5,834 nucleotides of DNA from an uncultured Bacilli bacterium (GTDB lineage: Bacteria > Bacillota_I > Bacilli_A > RF39 > UBA660), in assembly GCA_910579535.1 (NCBI GenBank), contig CAJTUR010000047.1:1-5834 (forward strand), written 5' to 3'. The notes below the pieces were generated by a model, which worked only from the letters and a program-made list of their open reading frames with translations, had not been told where the DNA came from and searched no databases. The position numbers and the translations under genes are program-made. This document shows, piece by piece, positions 5,781 to 5,834 of this stretch; the first letter of the stretch is position 1; the number at the start of each line of letters is the position of its first letter.

Positions 5781-5784
5781 TATA
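5779..5784 (-). promoter_or_regulatory. Candidate -10 box of the lipoprotein gene
   Basis: The - strand reads TATAAT here, about 55 bases before the GTG start. No good -35 hexamer occurs at 16-18 bases upstream (the 17-base position reads ACGCAC), and the spacer is occupied by an inverted repeat. This suggests a promoter that needs an activator or is tightly controlled by a dyad-binding regulator. Confidence 0.5.
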
Positions 5785-5787
5785 TAC

Positions 5788-5816
5788 CTGTTAAACACAC
5801 GGTGCGTGTTTAACAG
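5788..5816. repeat. Inverted repeat with 11-bp perfect arms, candidate operator
   Basis: CTGTTAAACAC (5788-5798) and GTGTTTAACAG (5806-5816) are exact reverse complements separated by 7 bases (ACGGTGC). On the lipoprotein strand the repeat covers the space immediately upstream of the -10 box, the usual place for a dimeric regulator. As RNA or single-stranded DNA it would form a stable hairpin, but no T-tract follows, so it is not a standard terminator. The upstream gene is outside the window, so the element might belong to that gene instead. Confidence 0.6.
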
Positions 5817-5834
5817 TCGGGCATAACCCCACTG
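5814..5834. repeat. Second inverted repeat at the window edge
   Basis: CAGT-C-GGG-CATAA-CCC-C-ACTG is a 7-bp stem with one C-C mismatch and a 5-base loop. It shares CAG (5814-5816) with the preceding inverted repeat, so the two hairpins abut or compete. It is the most GC-rich stretch in its neighbourhood and may continue beyond the window. No function can be assigned. Confidence 0.45.

Noticed and set aside
5591..5794. + strand open frame opposite the lipoprotein start and its upstream region
   Set aside because: It runs antisense through the signal peptide and the inverted repeats, without a ribosome binding site or recognisable protein features.
5788..5834. Integron attC site or CRISPR repeat
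   Set aside because: GTTAAAC and GTTTAAC resemble attC core sites, but their order and spacing do not give an attC site, and there is only one copy, with no spacer-repeat pattern and no integrase or cas gene in view.

Overview
The window reads as a chromosomal piece of a low-GC, Gram-positive-type (Bacillota) bacterium. It is strongly AT-rich, almost every gene has a near-perfect AGGAGG-type Shine-Dalgarno, the promoters look like sigma-A promoters, genes end in hairpin-plus-U terminators, and tryptophan is encoded by TGG, so the ordinary bacterial code is used. CotJ-type spore-coat genes point to an endospore-forming ancestry, most plausibly a gut-type Bacilli/Erysipelotrichia relative. That placement is inference; no rRNA or other marker is present.

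Layout from left to right: (1) a 117-base leader with a long hairpin whose loop can pair upstream, then an 871-residue P-type (P2B-like) calcium-transporting ATPase on the + strand, closed by a strong terminator; (2) a two-gene + strand operon with its own sigma-A promoter, encoding an unrecognised 100-residue protein and, overlapping it by 14 bases, an unrecognised 148-residue protein with one C-terminal membrane anchor; (3) a shared bidirectional terminator; (4) a - strand operon of spore-coat genes: an apparent CotJA-CotJB fusion followed, with an 8-base overlap, by CotJC (manganese-catalase fold, all five metal ligands visible); (5) divergently, a + strand gene for the tRNA wobble 2'-O-methyltransferase TrmL with a clear TTGACG-N17-TATGAT promoter; (6) a second hairpin shared with a convergent - strand lipoprotein gene; (7) upstream of the lipoprotein, about 100 bases crowded with inverted repeats around a -10 box, running to the edge of the window.

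The genes do not form one pathway: ion transport, spore coat, tRNA modification and a surface lipoprotein sit side by side as separate, well-insulated transcription units. The only clear functional partnership is the CotJ pair. The two orphan genes are probably partners because they share a promoter and overlap. I see no phage, IS, CRISPR or RNA gene. The least explained parts are the orphan pair, the fused CotJA-JB protein and the inverted-repeat clusters at the two edges.
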